This document shows positions 30,821 to 36,763 of a stretch of DNA of 36,763 nucleotides, piece after piece. Position 1 is the first letter of the stretch; each line of letters starts with the position of its first letter. The position numbers were made by a program, and so were the translations under genes. Below the pieces are notes generated by a model. The model had not been told where the DNA came from and did not search any database. It was given only the letters and a program-made list of their open reading frames with translations. The DNA lies in the IMG/VR virus record IMGVR_UViG_3300046314_000201, positions 1-36,763 of that record, one strand, 5' to 3'. The DNA comes from a virus.

Positions 30821-32377
30821 ATGAAGATTTTTGGATTTGAGATTCGTAAACAACAGACCGAACTTGGTGCGCTTGTGCCACCAAAAACAGAAGACGGAAC
30901 CCACGATCAGGTTTCCTATGGTTCTGGTGCGGCCATGTATGGATACTCATTCGATATTGAAGGTCGGTATCGTAGCGAATCTGAGAGAATCCAAAAATAT
31001 CGCTCAATGGCAATGTCTCCCGAAATTGACATGGCAATTGAAGAAATTACGTCAGAAGCCATTGTCATTGAGGACGACAAGCCACCAATGTCATTGTCGG
31101 TATTTGCCGAGAAAAACGAAATTCCAGATGCGGTTAGCAAGTCCATCACCGATGAGTTTGATAACGTGGTGTCTCTGCTGCGTTTAAACACCGATGGACA
31201 CGATTTATTTCGTCGGTGGTATGTTGATGGTCGATACTACGCACACATCGTTGTAGACGAATCTAACGTCGCTGAAGGCATCAAGGATATTAGACAACTC
31301 GATTCTCGCAAAACCAAAAAAATTCGAGAAATCATCAAGTCTAAAACTCCTGACGGTGTTGAAGTTGTTTCTGGTACAGAAGAGTATTTCATCTATAACG
31401 ACAAAGGCCTTGCCTCGACTGAATCAACGGCATTGAGATTGTCTCCTGATGTGTTGTTGTATGCTCCATCTGGATTGATGGACGAAGCTGGAACGGTTAT
31501 CAGTCATATCCATAAATCAATCAAACCATATAACCAACTTCGGTATATGGAAGATGCTTGTTTGATTTATACATTGTCTCGTGCGCCACAACGTAGAGTT
31601 TTCTATATCGACGTTGCTGATATGCCAAAACAAAAGGCAGAACAGTATATTCAAGATGTGATGAATCGCTACAAAAACAAAGTTGTATATAACAATTCAA
31701 CTGGTGAAATTTCAGATGATCGAGTCCATACCAGCATGTTGGAAGATTATTGGTTGCCCAGAAGGTCCAATGGTAGAACTACCGAGATAACAACCCTCCC
31801 CGGCGATTCTGTCATGTCCAATATGGACAACATCATGTATTTCATGAATAAACTCTATGCATCTCTAAACCTTCCTCAATCTCGGGTCAAGGCAGATCAA
31901 AGTGGGTTTAATTTGGGTAGAGCATCGGAAATCACAAGAGACGAAGTTAAATTCTCAAAATTTGTAAATAGACTTCGTATCAAATTTGCAGAAATCCCAC
32001 TACAGGCACTTAGAGTTCAGTTGATTCTCAAGGGGATCATTGCTCCAGAAGATTGGACGTTTGTTCGGTCAAAACTTAAAGTTCAGTATCAAAAGGATAA
32101 CTTCTTTGCTGAATTGAAAGAAAGCGAAATTATGCAAGGTCGAATTGGTCTTGCCGAAGCAATGCAACCATTTGTTGGTAGCATATTTTCACAAAACTAT
32201 ATCAAGCGCAATGTGTTCCGTCTGTCGGATGAAGAAGTCGATAGCATGGATGAAGAAATTGCTGAAGAGCAACAACAAGGAGTATATGATGACCCCAACG
32301 CTGGTTCAACTGATTCAGAACAACCCCAAGCAAGCCAAAAAAGTCCTAACCGACGTTCTGCGCCAAAAGGCGAGTGA
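30821..32377 (+). CDS. 20: Portal protein gp20
   Basis: A 518-aa protein (T4 gp20 is 524 aa). Conserved portal features: YRSMAMSPEIDMAIEEITSEAI, then LDSRKTKKIREI, then HIHKSIKPYNQLRYMEDACLIYTLSRAPQRR, the DVADMPKQKAEQYIQDVMNRYKNK block, and DYWLPRRSNGRTTEITTLPG followed by FMNKLYASLNLPQSR. Twelve copies form the packaging channel at one capsid vertex and initiate head assembly. The ribosome binding site is weak (CAGAG) and a terminator lies upstream, in keeping with low demand. The acidic C-terminal tail overlaps a small gene in another frame. Confidence 0.95.
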   Translation: MKIFGFEIRKQQTELGALVPPKTEDGTHDQVSYGSGAAMYGYSFDIEGRYRSESERIQKYRSMAMSPEIDMAIEEITSEAIVIEDDKPPMSLSVFAEKNEIPDAVSKSITDEFDNVVSLLRLNTDGHDLFRRWYVDGRYYAHIVVDESNVAEGIKDIRQLDSRKTKKIREIIKSKTPDGVEVVSGTEEYFIYNDKGLASTESTALRLSPDVLLYAPSGLMDEAGTVISHIHKSIKPYNQLRYMEDACLIYTLSRAPQRRVFYIDVADMPKQKAEQYIQDVMNRYKNKVVYNNSTGEISDDRVHTSMLEDYWLPRRSNGRTTEITTLPGDSVMSNMDNIMYFMNKLYASLNLPQSRVKADQSGFNLGRASEITRDEVKFSKFVNRLRIKFAEIPLQALRVQLILKGIIAPEDWTFVRSKLKVQYQKDNFFAELKESEIMQGRIGLAEAMQPFVGSIFSQNYIKRNVFRLSDEEVDSMDEEIAEEQQQGVYDDPNAGSTDSEQPQASQKSPNRRSAPKGE

Positions 32378-32432
32378 AGTCATTGCAAAAAGACGAGAAC
32401 AAATTCTGAAAGAACGTAAAAATGGCAATTGA
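32289..32432 (+). CDS. 67: Prohead core protein gp67-like, overlapping portal 3' end
   Basis: A 47-aa protein read in a different frame from the portal over the portal's last 89 bp. It has AAGGAG 6 bp before ATG 32289 (an alternative ATG lies at 32286). The sequence TPTLVQLIQNNPKQAKKVLTDV then RQKASEVIAKRREQI resembles the N-terminal helix pair of T4 gp67 (EGLIEAIKSNDLVAARKLFAEA ...) and holds the same map position after gene 20. T4 gp67 has an additional acidic tail that is absent here. gp67 is an essential component of the scaffold core, cleaved by gp21. The gene ends 11 bp inside the next one. Confidence 0.65.
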   Translation: MTPTLVQLIQNNPKQAKKVLTDVLRQKASEVIAKRREQILKERKNGN

Positions 32433-32745
32433 TTTTCCTCGACTATCGAACGTAATTTTTGACCACGGTGTTCGGCTCACTGAGAGCGAGTTCACTTCCA
32501 TTCAAGAATCAATTGAGAATGAACAATTTACTCTCAATGAACATGTGATTGGGTATAAGAACGCCGAGTCTGTTTATGAAAAAATCCCATTCCGATTGAA
32601 GGATGGGAAGCTGGTTCTTGTCAACGAAGATACCATTGAGAAGATTCGTTCCCTTGAAATTGATAAAGAAAAATTGACGACATTCATGAATGAGTCGTAT
32701 GAGAATTTTTCCAAAGTCATTTCAATGGTTCTTACGAATGAATAA
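32422..32745 (+). CDS. Small protein at the gp68 (prohead core) position
   Basis: A 107-aa protein, acidic, starting MAIDFPRLSNVIFDHGVRL. It is helical with a short beta part (ESVYEKIPFRLKDGKLVLVN) and ends in a helix (KLTTFMNESYENFSKVISMVL). It lies between the gp67-like gene and the protease region, where T4 encodes the core protein gp68. Sequence similarity to gp68 is not evident to me, so the role is positional inference. Its start overlaps the gp67-like stop, which suggests coupling. Confidence 0.5.
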   Translation: MAIDFPRLSNVIFDHGVRLTESEFTSIQESIENEQFTLNEHVIGYKNAESVYEKIPFRLKDGKLVLVNEDTIEKIRSLEIDKEKLTTFMNESYENFSKVISMVLTNE

Positions 32746-32750
32746 CTTTT

Positions 32751-32758
32751 GGTAAATA
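32751..32758 (+). promoter_or_regulatory. Candidate late promoter (GGTAAATA)
   Basis: GGTAAATA is identical to the element before the major capsid gene at 34923 and matches TATAAATA in 6 of 8 positions. It lies 16 bp before the ATG at 32774, with AAAAAGGA in between as ribosome binding site. Confidence 0.55.
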
Positions 32759-32773
32759 ATAAAAAGGATTTCT

Positions 32774-33169
32774 ATGGCAATTACCAAATACATCCAGAAG
32801 AACACACACTTAGATGCTGTGGTTAAAGTAGTCAATGAAGGTGGTGGTGCATCAACCACCATTGGCTTGTTGACCGATCTTCTGAAGAACAACGAGACAC
32901 AAAGACCCGGAGTGACCCCAAGAGTCAATGTCAGTAGCATGGAACTGTCAATTGCTGCTGGGTCTAAATTGACGATTTCTCGTGGTGGAGTGACGACCAC
33001 AATGTTGTTTTCTGAAACTGAAAGTCTGACCAATGAGTTCAGTGCCGATAGTCAAGGAAATGATCAAGACATCGTTGTTACCTTTACAGGCGAGGGTATG
33101 CTTTCTTTGCGTCTGTTGAAGGTTGCTGGTTACATGCCTAATTTCCGTCCAGAACAGGGGATTAGCTAA
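32774..33169 (+). CDS. Conserved virion-assembly protein before protease
   Basis: A 131-aa protein, predominantly beta. MAITKYIQKNTHLDAVVKVVN, then GGASTTIGLLTDLL, then RVNVSSMELSIAAGSKLTISRGG, then the C terminus VTFTGEGMLSLRLLKVAGY. A similar protein is encoded near the portal and protease genes of environmental T4-like phages but not in T4. No catalytic motif seen. It overlaps the protease start by one base (TAATG) and carries its own late-promoter-like element. It could be a head decoration or completion protein. Confidence 0.6.
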   Translation: MAITKYIQKNTHLDAVVKVVNEGGGASTTIGLLTDLLKNNETQRPGVTPRVNVSSMELSIAAGSKLTISRGGVTTTMLFSETESLTNEFSADSQGNDQDIVVTFTGEGMLSLRLLKVAGYMPNFRPEQGIS

Positions 33170-33834
33170 TGAAACTAATTTTTGAACAGAACATTGCTGT
33201 AAACAATGCAGAAATCTCCAGTGACGTTGATTCCGATGGACAAAAACGGATGTATATCAGTGGTCCATTTTTGATGTATGACAAAAAGAACCGCAATGGC
33301 CGAATTTATCCAAAAAAGGTCATGGAAGAAGCAGTCAAAGAATACGACAAAGAATACATCAAAACTGCACGGGCACTCGGTGAAATGAATCATCCCGGAT
33401 CGCGCACTCATGTCGATCCAGAACGCGCATGTATTCTGACAACAATGCTCGAAAATGATGGCAAAAATCATTTCTATGGAAAAGCAAAAGTTCTGTCAAC
33501 TCCACTTGGGAAGATTCTTCAGAATTTGCTCGAAGATGGTGTTCGATTGGGCGTATCCAGTCGAGGATTGGCTTCCGTCAGTAAACAAGGTTCTACCACA
33601 ATTGTTCAACCCGATTTTCGGTTGTCAGTGGCTGCTGATTGTGTATATGACCCATCAGTGGCAGATGCGTTTGTTGACCATTTGATGGAATCAGCAAGCT
33701 ACATTTTTGTTGATGGTATGTATATGGAGCGAGAAGTATTTGAGGCACAGCAGATTATTTTGTCTGCTCCTCTTGCAAAACTTCAAGAAGCAAAACTGGA
33801 AGCATTTCAAGACTTCCTCAATAAGATTCGGTAA
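33169..33834 (+). CDS. 21: Prohead core scaffold protease gp21
   Basis: A 221-aa protein (T4 gp21 is 212 aa). The family pattern is clear: ISGPFLMYDKKNRNGRIYPKKVMEEAV, then ALGEMNHPGSRTHVDPERAC with the catalytic His, then LLEDGVRLGVSSRGLASV with the nucleophile Ser, and DFRLSVAADCVYDPS. The fold is that of herpesvirus-assemblin-like serine proteases. It cleaves core and capsid proteins after Glu in (L/I)-x-E sites during head maturation and then itself. Candidate substrates in this window are gp22, gp23 and the two accessory proteins at 22664 and 23611. Confidence 0.92.
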   Translation: MKLIFEQNIAVNNAEISSDVDSDGQKRMYISGPFLMYDKKNRNGRIYPKKVMEEAVKEYDKEYIKTARALGEMNHPGSRTHVDPERACILTTMLENDGKNHFYGKAKVLSTPLGKILQNLLEDGVRLGVSSRGLASVSKQGSTTIVQPDFRLSVAADCVYDPSVADAFVDHLMESASYIFVDGMYMEREVFEAQQIILSAPLAKLQEAKLEAFQDFLNKIR

Positions 33835-33851
33835 GCCGATAGGGAATACTA

Positions 33852-34910
33852 ATGACAACCAAACTCGAAAAAGACCTGAAGGCATTGCTGGAAGGTAAAC
33901 AAACTGAAGAACAAAGTCTCTTGGAAGCCATCAAGAAAAAGATGGAAGATGAAGAACCTGTTGCTGCCGATACTCCCGCACCCACCGCAACTGCTCCAGA
34001 GGCCGAAGCAGAACCAGAAGAGCCTCCTGTGTCAATTGAAAACCCAATTGACCCCACACTGATTCCACAAGAGCCAACAGAAGCTCCTGCCGAACCAGAA
34101 GTGGAAACAAAAGAAGACGAAGACGAAGATAAAAAAGAAGTCAAGGAAGATACGATTGACTCCGTTTTGTCTGAAGAATTCAATGAAGAATTTAAAACCA
34201 AAGCAACGGCTCTTTTTGAAGCTGCTTTGGAAGAAAAACTTGTTGATGCTCGCAAAGTAATTGAAGAAGAGTTCCATAAAAAAGAACAACTTCTCATTGA
34301 AGAGTTTGAAGCAAAAACAAAAGATCAGACTGCAATTTTTGAAGAACGAATTGCAGAGATGGAAAATGTTCTGAGCGAAAAGATTGATGGTTGTTTGTCC
34401 CAAGTGGCCGAACAGTGGATGACAGATAATATTGTTGCCGTTGATAGCGGCATCAAGACCGATATTGCAGAATCTTTTATTATGGGCATCAAAGGAGTAT
34501 TCGAGGCACATAGCATTGATCTCCCTGAAGCTGGTGTTAAGTTGGTATCTGAATTGCAAGAAGATAAAACTGAATTGAGCGACAAACTCAGTTCACTTCA
34601 GCAAAAATTGGATGAAGCCAATGAAATGCTTGCCGAAATGAAGCGCGAAAAAATCATTGAAGAAACGGTCAAAGATTTCACGGTTATTGATAAAGCCAAA
34701 TTCAAAACACTTATCGAAGGATTTGTCTTTGAATCCGAAAGAGAATTTGTTAAGAAACTTGATTCCATTAAAGAATCATTTTTTAGCAAAGAATCCAAAC
34801 GGAATAGCATTACCGAGGAATTTGCGAAAAAGAGTGTGACCATTACGGAAAGCCATGAAACAGAAGACAATGTGTCTCCCCGTATGCAATCATATCTCAG
34901 GGCTTTGTGA
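33852..34910 (+). CDS. 22: Prohead core scaffolding protein gp22
   Basis: A 352-aa protein, longer than T4 gp22 (269 aa). Residues 1-30 hold two candidate gp21 sites, ALLE|G (Glu14) and SLLE|A (Glu25). Residues about 30-110 form a Pro/Ala/Glu-rich acidic spacer (DTPAPTATAPEAEAEPEEPP, KEDEDEDKKEVKED). From residue 110 on the protein is a long charged helix bundle with coiled-coil character (LSDKLSSLQQKLDEANEMLAEM). The position between protease and capsid genes matches T4. The scaffold core shapes the prohead and is degraded by gp21. The acidic spacer accounts for most of the extra length. Confidence 0.88.
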   Translation: MTTKLEKDLKALLEGKQTEEQSLLEAIKKKMEDEEPVAADTPAPTATAPEAEAEPEEPPVSIENPIDPTLIPQEPTEAPAEPEVETKEDEDEDKKEVKEDTIDSVLSEEFNEEFKTKATALFEAALEEKLVDARKVIEEEFHKKEQLLIEEFEAKTKDQTAIFEERIAEMENVLSEKIDGCLSQVAEQWMTDNIVAVDSGIKTDIAESFIMGIKGVFEAHSIDLPEAGVKLVSELQEDKTELSDKLSSLQQKLDEANEMLAEMKREKIIEETVKDFTVIDKAKFKTLIEGFVFESEREFVKKLDSIKESFFSKESKRNSITEEFAKKSVTITESHETEDNVSPRMQSYLRAL

Positions 34911-34922
34911 AAAACAAAGTTA

Positions 34923-34930
34923 GGTAAATA
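34923..34930 (+). promoter_or_regulatory. Candidate late promoter of the capsid gene (GGTAAATA)
   Basis: GGTAAATA followed by ATTATATTGG is in the 66-bp gap between gp22 and gp23. T4 late promoters start transcription about 6-7 bp after the octamer, which would place +1 at about 34936-34937, at the base of the following hairpin. Confidence 0.65.
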
Positions 34931-34935
34931 ATTAT

Positions 34936-34952
34936 ATTGGCATATTGCCAAT
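34936..34952 (+). promoter_or_regulatory. 5'-UTR hairpin of the capsid mRNA
   Basis: ATTGGCA and TGCCAAT form a perfect 7-bp stem around TAT. If the late promoter at 34923 is used as in T4, the hairpin would be at the very 5' end of the transcript, upstream of the AAGGA ribosome binding site. A terminal 5' stem-loop commonly stabilises bacterial mRNAs. Confidence 0.55.
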
Positions 34953-34976
34953 TCATTCAATCTTTAAGGAATTAAA

Positions 34977-36302
34977 ATGACTTCTCTCGTTCAAAAATGG
35001 GCTCCCATCCTGGATGCCGGTGAGACCCCTATCACCGAAGACTATCGCCGTAAGGTAACCGCTATCCTGTTGGAAAACCAAGAAAAAGCCAACATGGAAT
35101 CCCGTCAAGCTCTGTTTGAAGATGCTCCTACCAACTCCGTTGGTGGCTATGCAGACTCGAACGGTATTGCCAAGTATGACCCCATTCTGATTGGTCTGGT
35201 TCGTCGCACTGCTCCCCAACTGATTGCATACGATGTGTGTGGTGTTCAGCCTCTGACCCAACCTACCGGCTTGATCTTTGCTGCCAAAGCTCGCTATGGC
35301 AACCAAACCGGCCAAGAAGCTCTGTTCAGTGAAGCCGATAGCTCCTTCTCTGGCGACAAGACTGCCCGTTCTGGTACCCAAGGTGCAGATGATACCCAAC
35401 GTGGTACCAACCCCGGCGTTCTGAACGATACCGTGAACAGCCCTGCAACCGATTTCACCTATGGCGTTGGTATGTCTACCGCTGTTGGCGAAGCTCTGGG
35501 TTCTGCTGGTGGCAATGCTTTCGGTCAAATGGCTCTGACCATTGAGAAGAAAGCCGTTGAAGCCAAGACCCGTGCGCTGCGTGCTGAATACTCTGTGGAA
35601 CTGGTGCAAGACCTGAAGGCTCTGCATGGTCTGGATGCCGAACAAGAACTGATCAACATGCTCTCCACCGAGATCACTGCTGAGATGAACCGTGAAGTTG
35701 TGCGTTCGATTGCCGTGTCTGCTAAGGTTGGCGCACAATACACCACCACCCCCGGTCTGTTTGACATGGATCAAGATGCCGGTGGCCGTTGGTCTGTGGA
35801 AAAGTTCAAAGGTTTGATGTTTGCTTGCGAACGCGATGCGAACGTCGTCTCCCACGATACCCGTATGGGTCGTGGTAACTTCATCATCTGCTCCAGCGAT
35901 GTGGCTGCTGCTCTGGCAATGACTGGTCAACTGGACTACAACCCCGCTATCGGTGGCGTGAACGTCGTTGATGACTCTTCTACTACCTTTGCTGGTATCC
36001 TGAATGGTCGCTTCAAGGTGTATGTCGATCCTTACCTCGCCAACGGCGCTGCTAACGAGCACTATGCCATCATTGGTCGTAAAGGTGCTACTCCTTACGA
36101 AGCCGGTATGTTCTACTGCCCATATCAGCCTCTGCAACTGTTCCGCGCTGTTGATCCTGCTTCTATGCAGCCTCGCATTGCGTTCAAGAGCCGCTATGGT
36201 ATCGTTGCCCACCCCTATGCAACGACTACCGTTGCTGGCGATGGTATGGCAGCTAACTCCAATGCGTTCTATCGTCGTATCAAAATCACTAACCTGCTGT
36301 GA
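34977..36302 (+). CDS. 23: Major capsid protein gp23
   Basis: A 441-aa protein (T4 gp23 is 521 aa before cleavage). T4-type capsid hallmarks: YDPILIGLVRRTAPQLIAYDVCGVQP, then TGLIFAAKARYG, then AEYSVELVQDLKALHGLDAEQELIN, then NFIICSSDVAAALAMTG, then YAIIGRKG, MFYCPYQPLQLFRAVDP, and the end SRYGIVAHPYATT. A gp21 cleavage site is likely at LFE|DAP (Glu48), removing an N-terminal delta peptide. Leu is almost always CTG and many codons end in C. The gene therefore looks strikingly GC-richer and more codon-biased than its neighbours, as expected for the most expressed gene. Confidence 0.96.
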   Translation: MTSLVQKWAPILDAGETPITEDYRRKVTAILLENQEKANMESRQALFEDAPTNSVGGYADSNGIAKYDPILIGLVRRTAPQLIAYDVCGVQPLTQPTGLIFAAKARYGNQTGQEALFSEADSSFSGDKTARSGTQGADDTQRGTNPGVLNDTVNSPATDFTYGVGMSTAVGEALGSAGGNAFGQMALTIEKKAVEAKTRALRAEYSVELVQDLKALHGLDAEQELINMLSTEITAEMNREVVRSIAVSAKVGAQYTTTPGLFDMDQDAGGRWSVEKFKGLMFACERDANVVSHDTRMGRGNFIICSSDVAAALAMTGQLDYNPAIGGVNVVDDSSTTFAGILNGRFKVYVDPYLANGAANEHYAIIGRKGATPYEAGMFYCPYQPLQLFRAVDPASMQPRIAFKSRYGIVAHPYATTTVAGDGMAANSNAFYRRIKITNLL

Positions 36303-36313
36303 TTTTGATAGCA

Positions 36314-36340
36314 AACTATTCAATACTGTATTGAATAGTT
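36314..36340. other. Perfect hairpin after capsid gene
   Basis: AACTATTCAATA pairs with TATTGAATAGTT around CTG (12 bp, extendable by a C-G pair). It lies between the gp23 stop and the terminator at 36351. It has no T-run of its own. It may block 3' exonucleases and stabilise the abundant capsid mRNA. Confidence 0.8.
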
Positions 36341-36350
36341 CACCAAATAA

Positions 36351-36372
36351 AACCCGCTTCGGCGGGTTTTTT
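36351..36372. terminator. Bidirectional rho-independent terminator
   Basis: The stem AACCCGC / GCGGGTT with a TTCG loop is followed by TTTTTT on the plus strand. On the minus strand the same stem is followed by TTTTATTT and lies directly after the stop of the endonuclease-like gene. It therefore serves both convergent genes. Confidence 0.9.
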
Positions 36373-36374
36373 CA

Positions 36375-36763
36375 TTATTGGTTCCAGATATATTGGATTT
36401 TACCGGAATCATAACATCGAATCAATTTGTATTCAATAGCCAATTCTCGTTCAGTTTTTCCTTTAATATCAAGACCAATCTTGGCAAATTTTGATTTTCT
36501 ATAACCAAACTTATGCTCGCGCATCTTCGTTCGATAATCATAGTATCGGTAGTCTGGATCAATGACCGCATGTTGAACAAATCCGTTTGATAGGTAAACA
36601 TTTTTACGTTTATCAATTATTTCGAGGTCGCCAAAAGATGACACAAACTGTGGGTTTCGCAGCGATACGAAATGTTTGAACAATTTTGCAAATGCTCCAT
36701 TGACGTTTGTGTTCGCAAACCGATTTAACTCAAACCCATTTTTCATTTTTGTGTTCGATGCCG
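36375..36763 (-). CDS. Probable homing endonuclease, C-terminal part (truncated by window edge)
   Basis: The frame is open from the right edge to a stop at 36377-36375. The first internal Met (36746) is preceded in frame by ASNTK, so the gene most likely begins outside the window. Visible features are a helical FAKLFKHFVSLRNPQF, then DLEIIDKRKNVYLSNGFVQ, then DYRYYDYRTKMREHKFGYRK, and the end IEYKLIRCYDSGKIQYIWNQ. The last part matches the common C terminus of phage-encoded free-standing endonucleases (pattern NG-x-x-R-I-W-D-C-G-N-x-x-Y-x-W). The catalytic region is not visible. A location next to the conserved capsid gene and on the opposite strand is typical for such elements. Confidence 0.65.
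   Translation of the reverse strand, partial: ASNTKMKNGFELNRFANTNVNGAFAKLFKHFVSLRNPQFVSSFGDLEIIDKRKNVYLSNGFVQHAVIDPDYRYYDYRTKMREHKFGYRKSKFAKIGLDIKGKTERELAIEYKLIRCYDSGKIQYIWNQ

Noticed and set aside
32145-32288. Upstream extension of the gp67-like frame to ATG 32145
   Set aside because: The first 48 codons are only the shadow of the portal gene, with unnatural composition. A good ribosome binding site exists only before 32286/32289.
34032-34559. 175-codon Phe-rich minus-strand frame
   Set aside because: The Phe/Leu-rich translation is the complement of the GAA/AAA-rich scaffold gene.
34953-36323. 456-codon open frame on the minus strand
   Set aside because: It lies opposite the major capsid gene over its full length. 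The openness is explained by the strong codon bias of gp23, and there is no ribosome binding site or recognisable domain.
1-36763. tRNA genes, CRISPR arrays, IS elements, group I introns
   Set aside because: No cloverleaf-like segments in the gaps, no regularly spaced direct repeats and no transposase or interrupted gene were seen. All core genes are uninterrupted. A tRNAscan and repeat search would be decisive.

Overview
This window is a virion-morphogenesis segment of a T4-like (contractile-tailed) bacteriophage. The evidence is the near-complete series of T4 structural homologues in roughly T4 order: gp25, gp6, a gp7-position protein, gp8, large terminase gp17, sheath gp18, tube gp19, portal gp20, core proteins at the gp67/gp68 positions, prohead protease gp21, scaffold gp22 and major capsid gp23. 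A two-gene spanin pair implies a Gram-negative host. Several proteins (the DUF4815-type structural protein and the small gene before the baseplate operon) look more like those of environmental, cyanophage-like T4 relatives than of coliphage T4. The host genus cannot be decided from the sequence. I saw no tRNA, IS element or CRISPR.

Layout. (1) 1-6530: fibre and adhesin module. It holds a truncated gene at the left edge, a small virion-like protein, a 532-aa and a 609-aa tail fibre, small fibre-associated proteins and a papain-family (C1) cysteine peptidase. It closes with a rho-independent terminator. (2) 6532-14177: baseplate wedge operon, with overlapping i-spanin/o-spanin genes just before gene 25, then gp6, a gp7-position protein and a gp8 enlarged by beta-type repeats. 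(3) 14182-22667: a DUF4815-type structural protein that looks split over two genes, separated by a hairpin and a late promoter, followed by a string of small modular fibre proteins. (4) 22664-26497: an accessory block where T4 carries wac and neck genes. It encodes a 2H phosphoesterase (Acb1-like, anti-CBASS candidate), a permuted NlpC/P60-like enzyme, a 637-aa protein of unknown function and three small membrane proteins. (5) 26498-28117: large terminase on the opposite strand, abutting the accessory block with no gap. (6) 28234-36302: sheath, tube, portal, core, protease, scaffold and major capsid. (7) 36375-36763: the C-terminal part of a probable homing endonuclease on the minus strand, sharing a bidirectional terminator with the capsid gene.

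Regulation. Octamers close to the T4 late promoter TATAAATA precede gene groups at about 3135, 4185, 17799, 30189, 32751 and 34923. Hairpins and terminators partition the expression levels, for example between tube and portal and after the capsid gene. Many genes are joined by ATGA or TAATG overlaps, which suggests translational coupling.

Most interesting reading: the 2H phosphoesterase begins with ten residues plus Ala that resemble a T4 capsid-targeting sequence, with an LKE|A site fitting the gp21 protease rule. The 637-aa protein also has IAE|S and LSE|A near its N terminus. These two may be internal head proteins injected with the DNA, so that an anti-defence enzyme would be delivered before phage transcription begins. 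This is inference and is testable.
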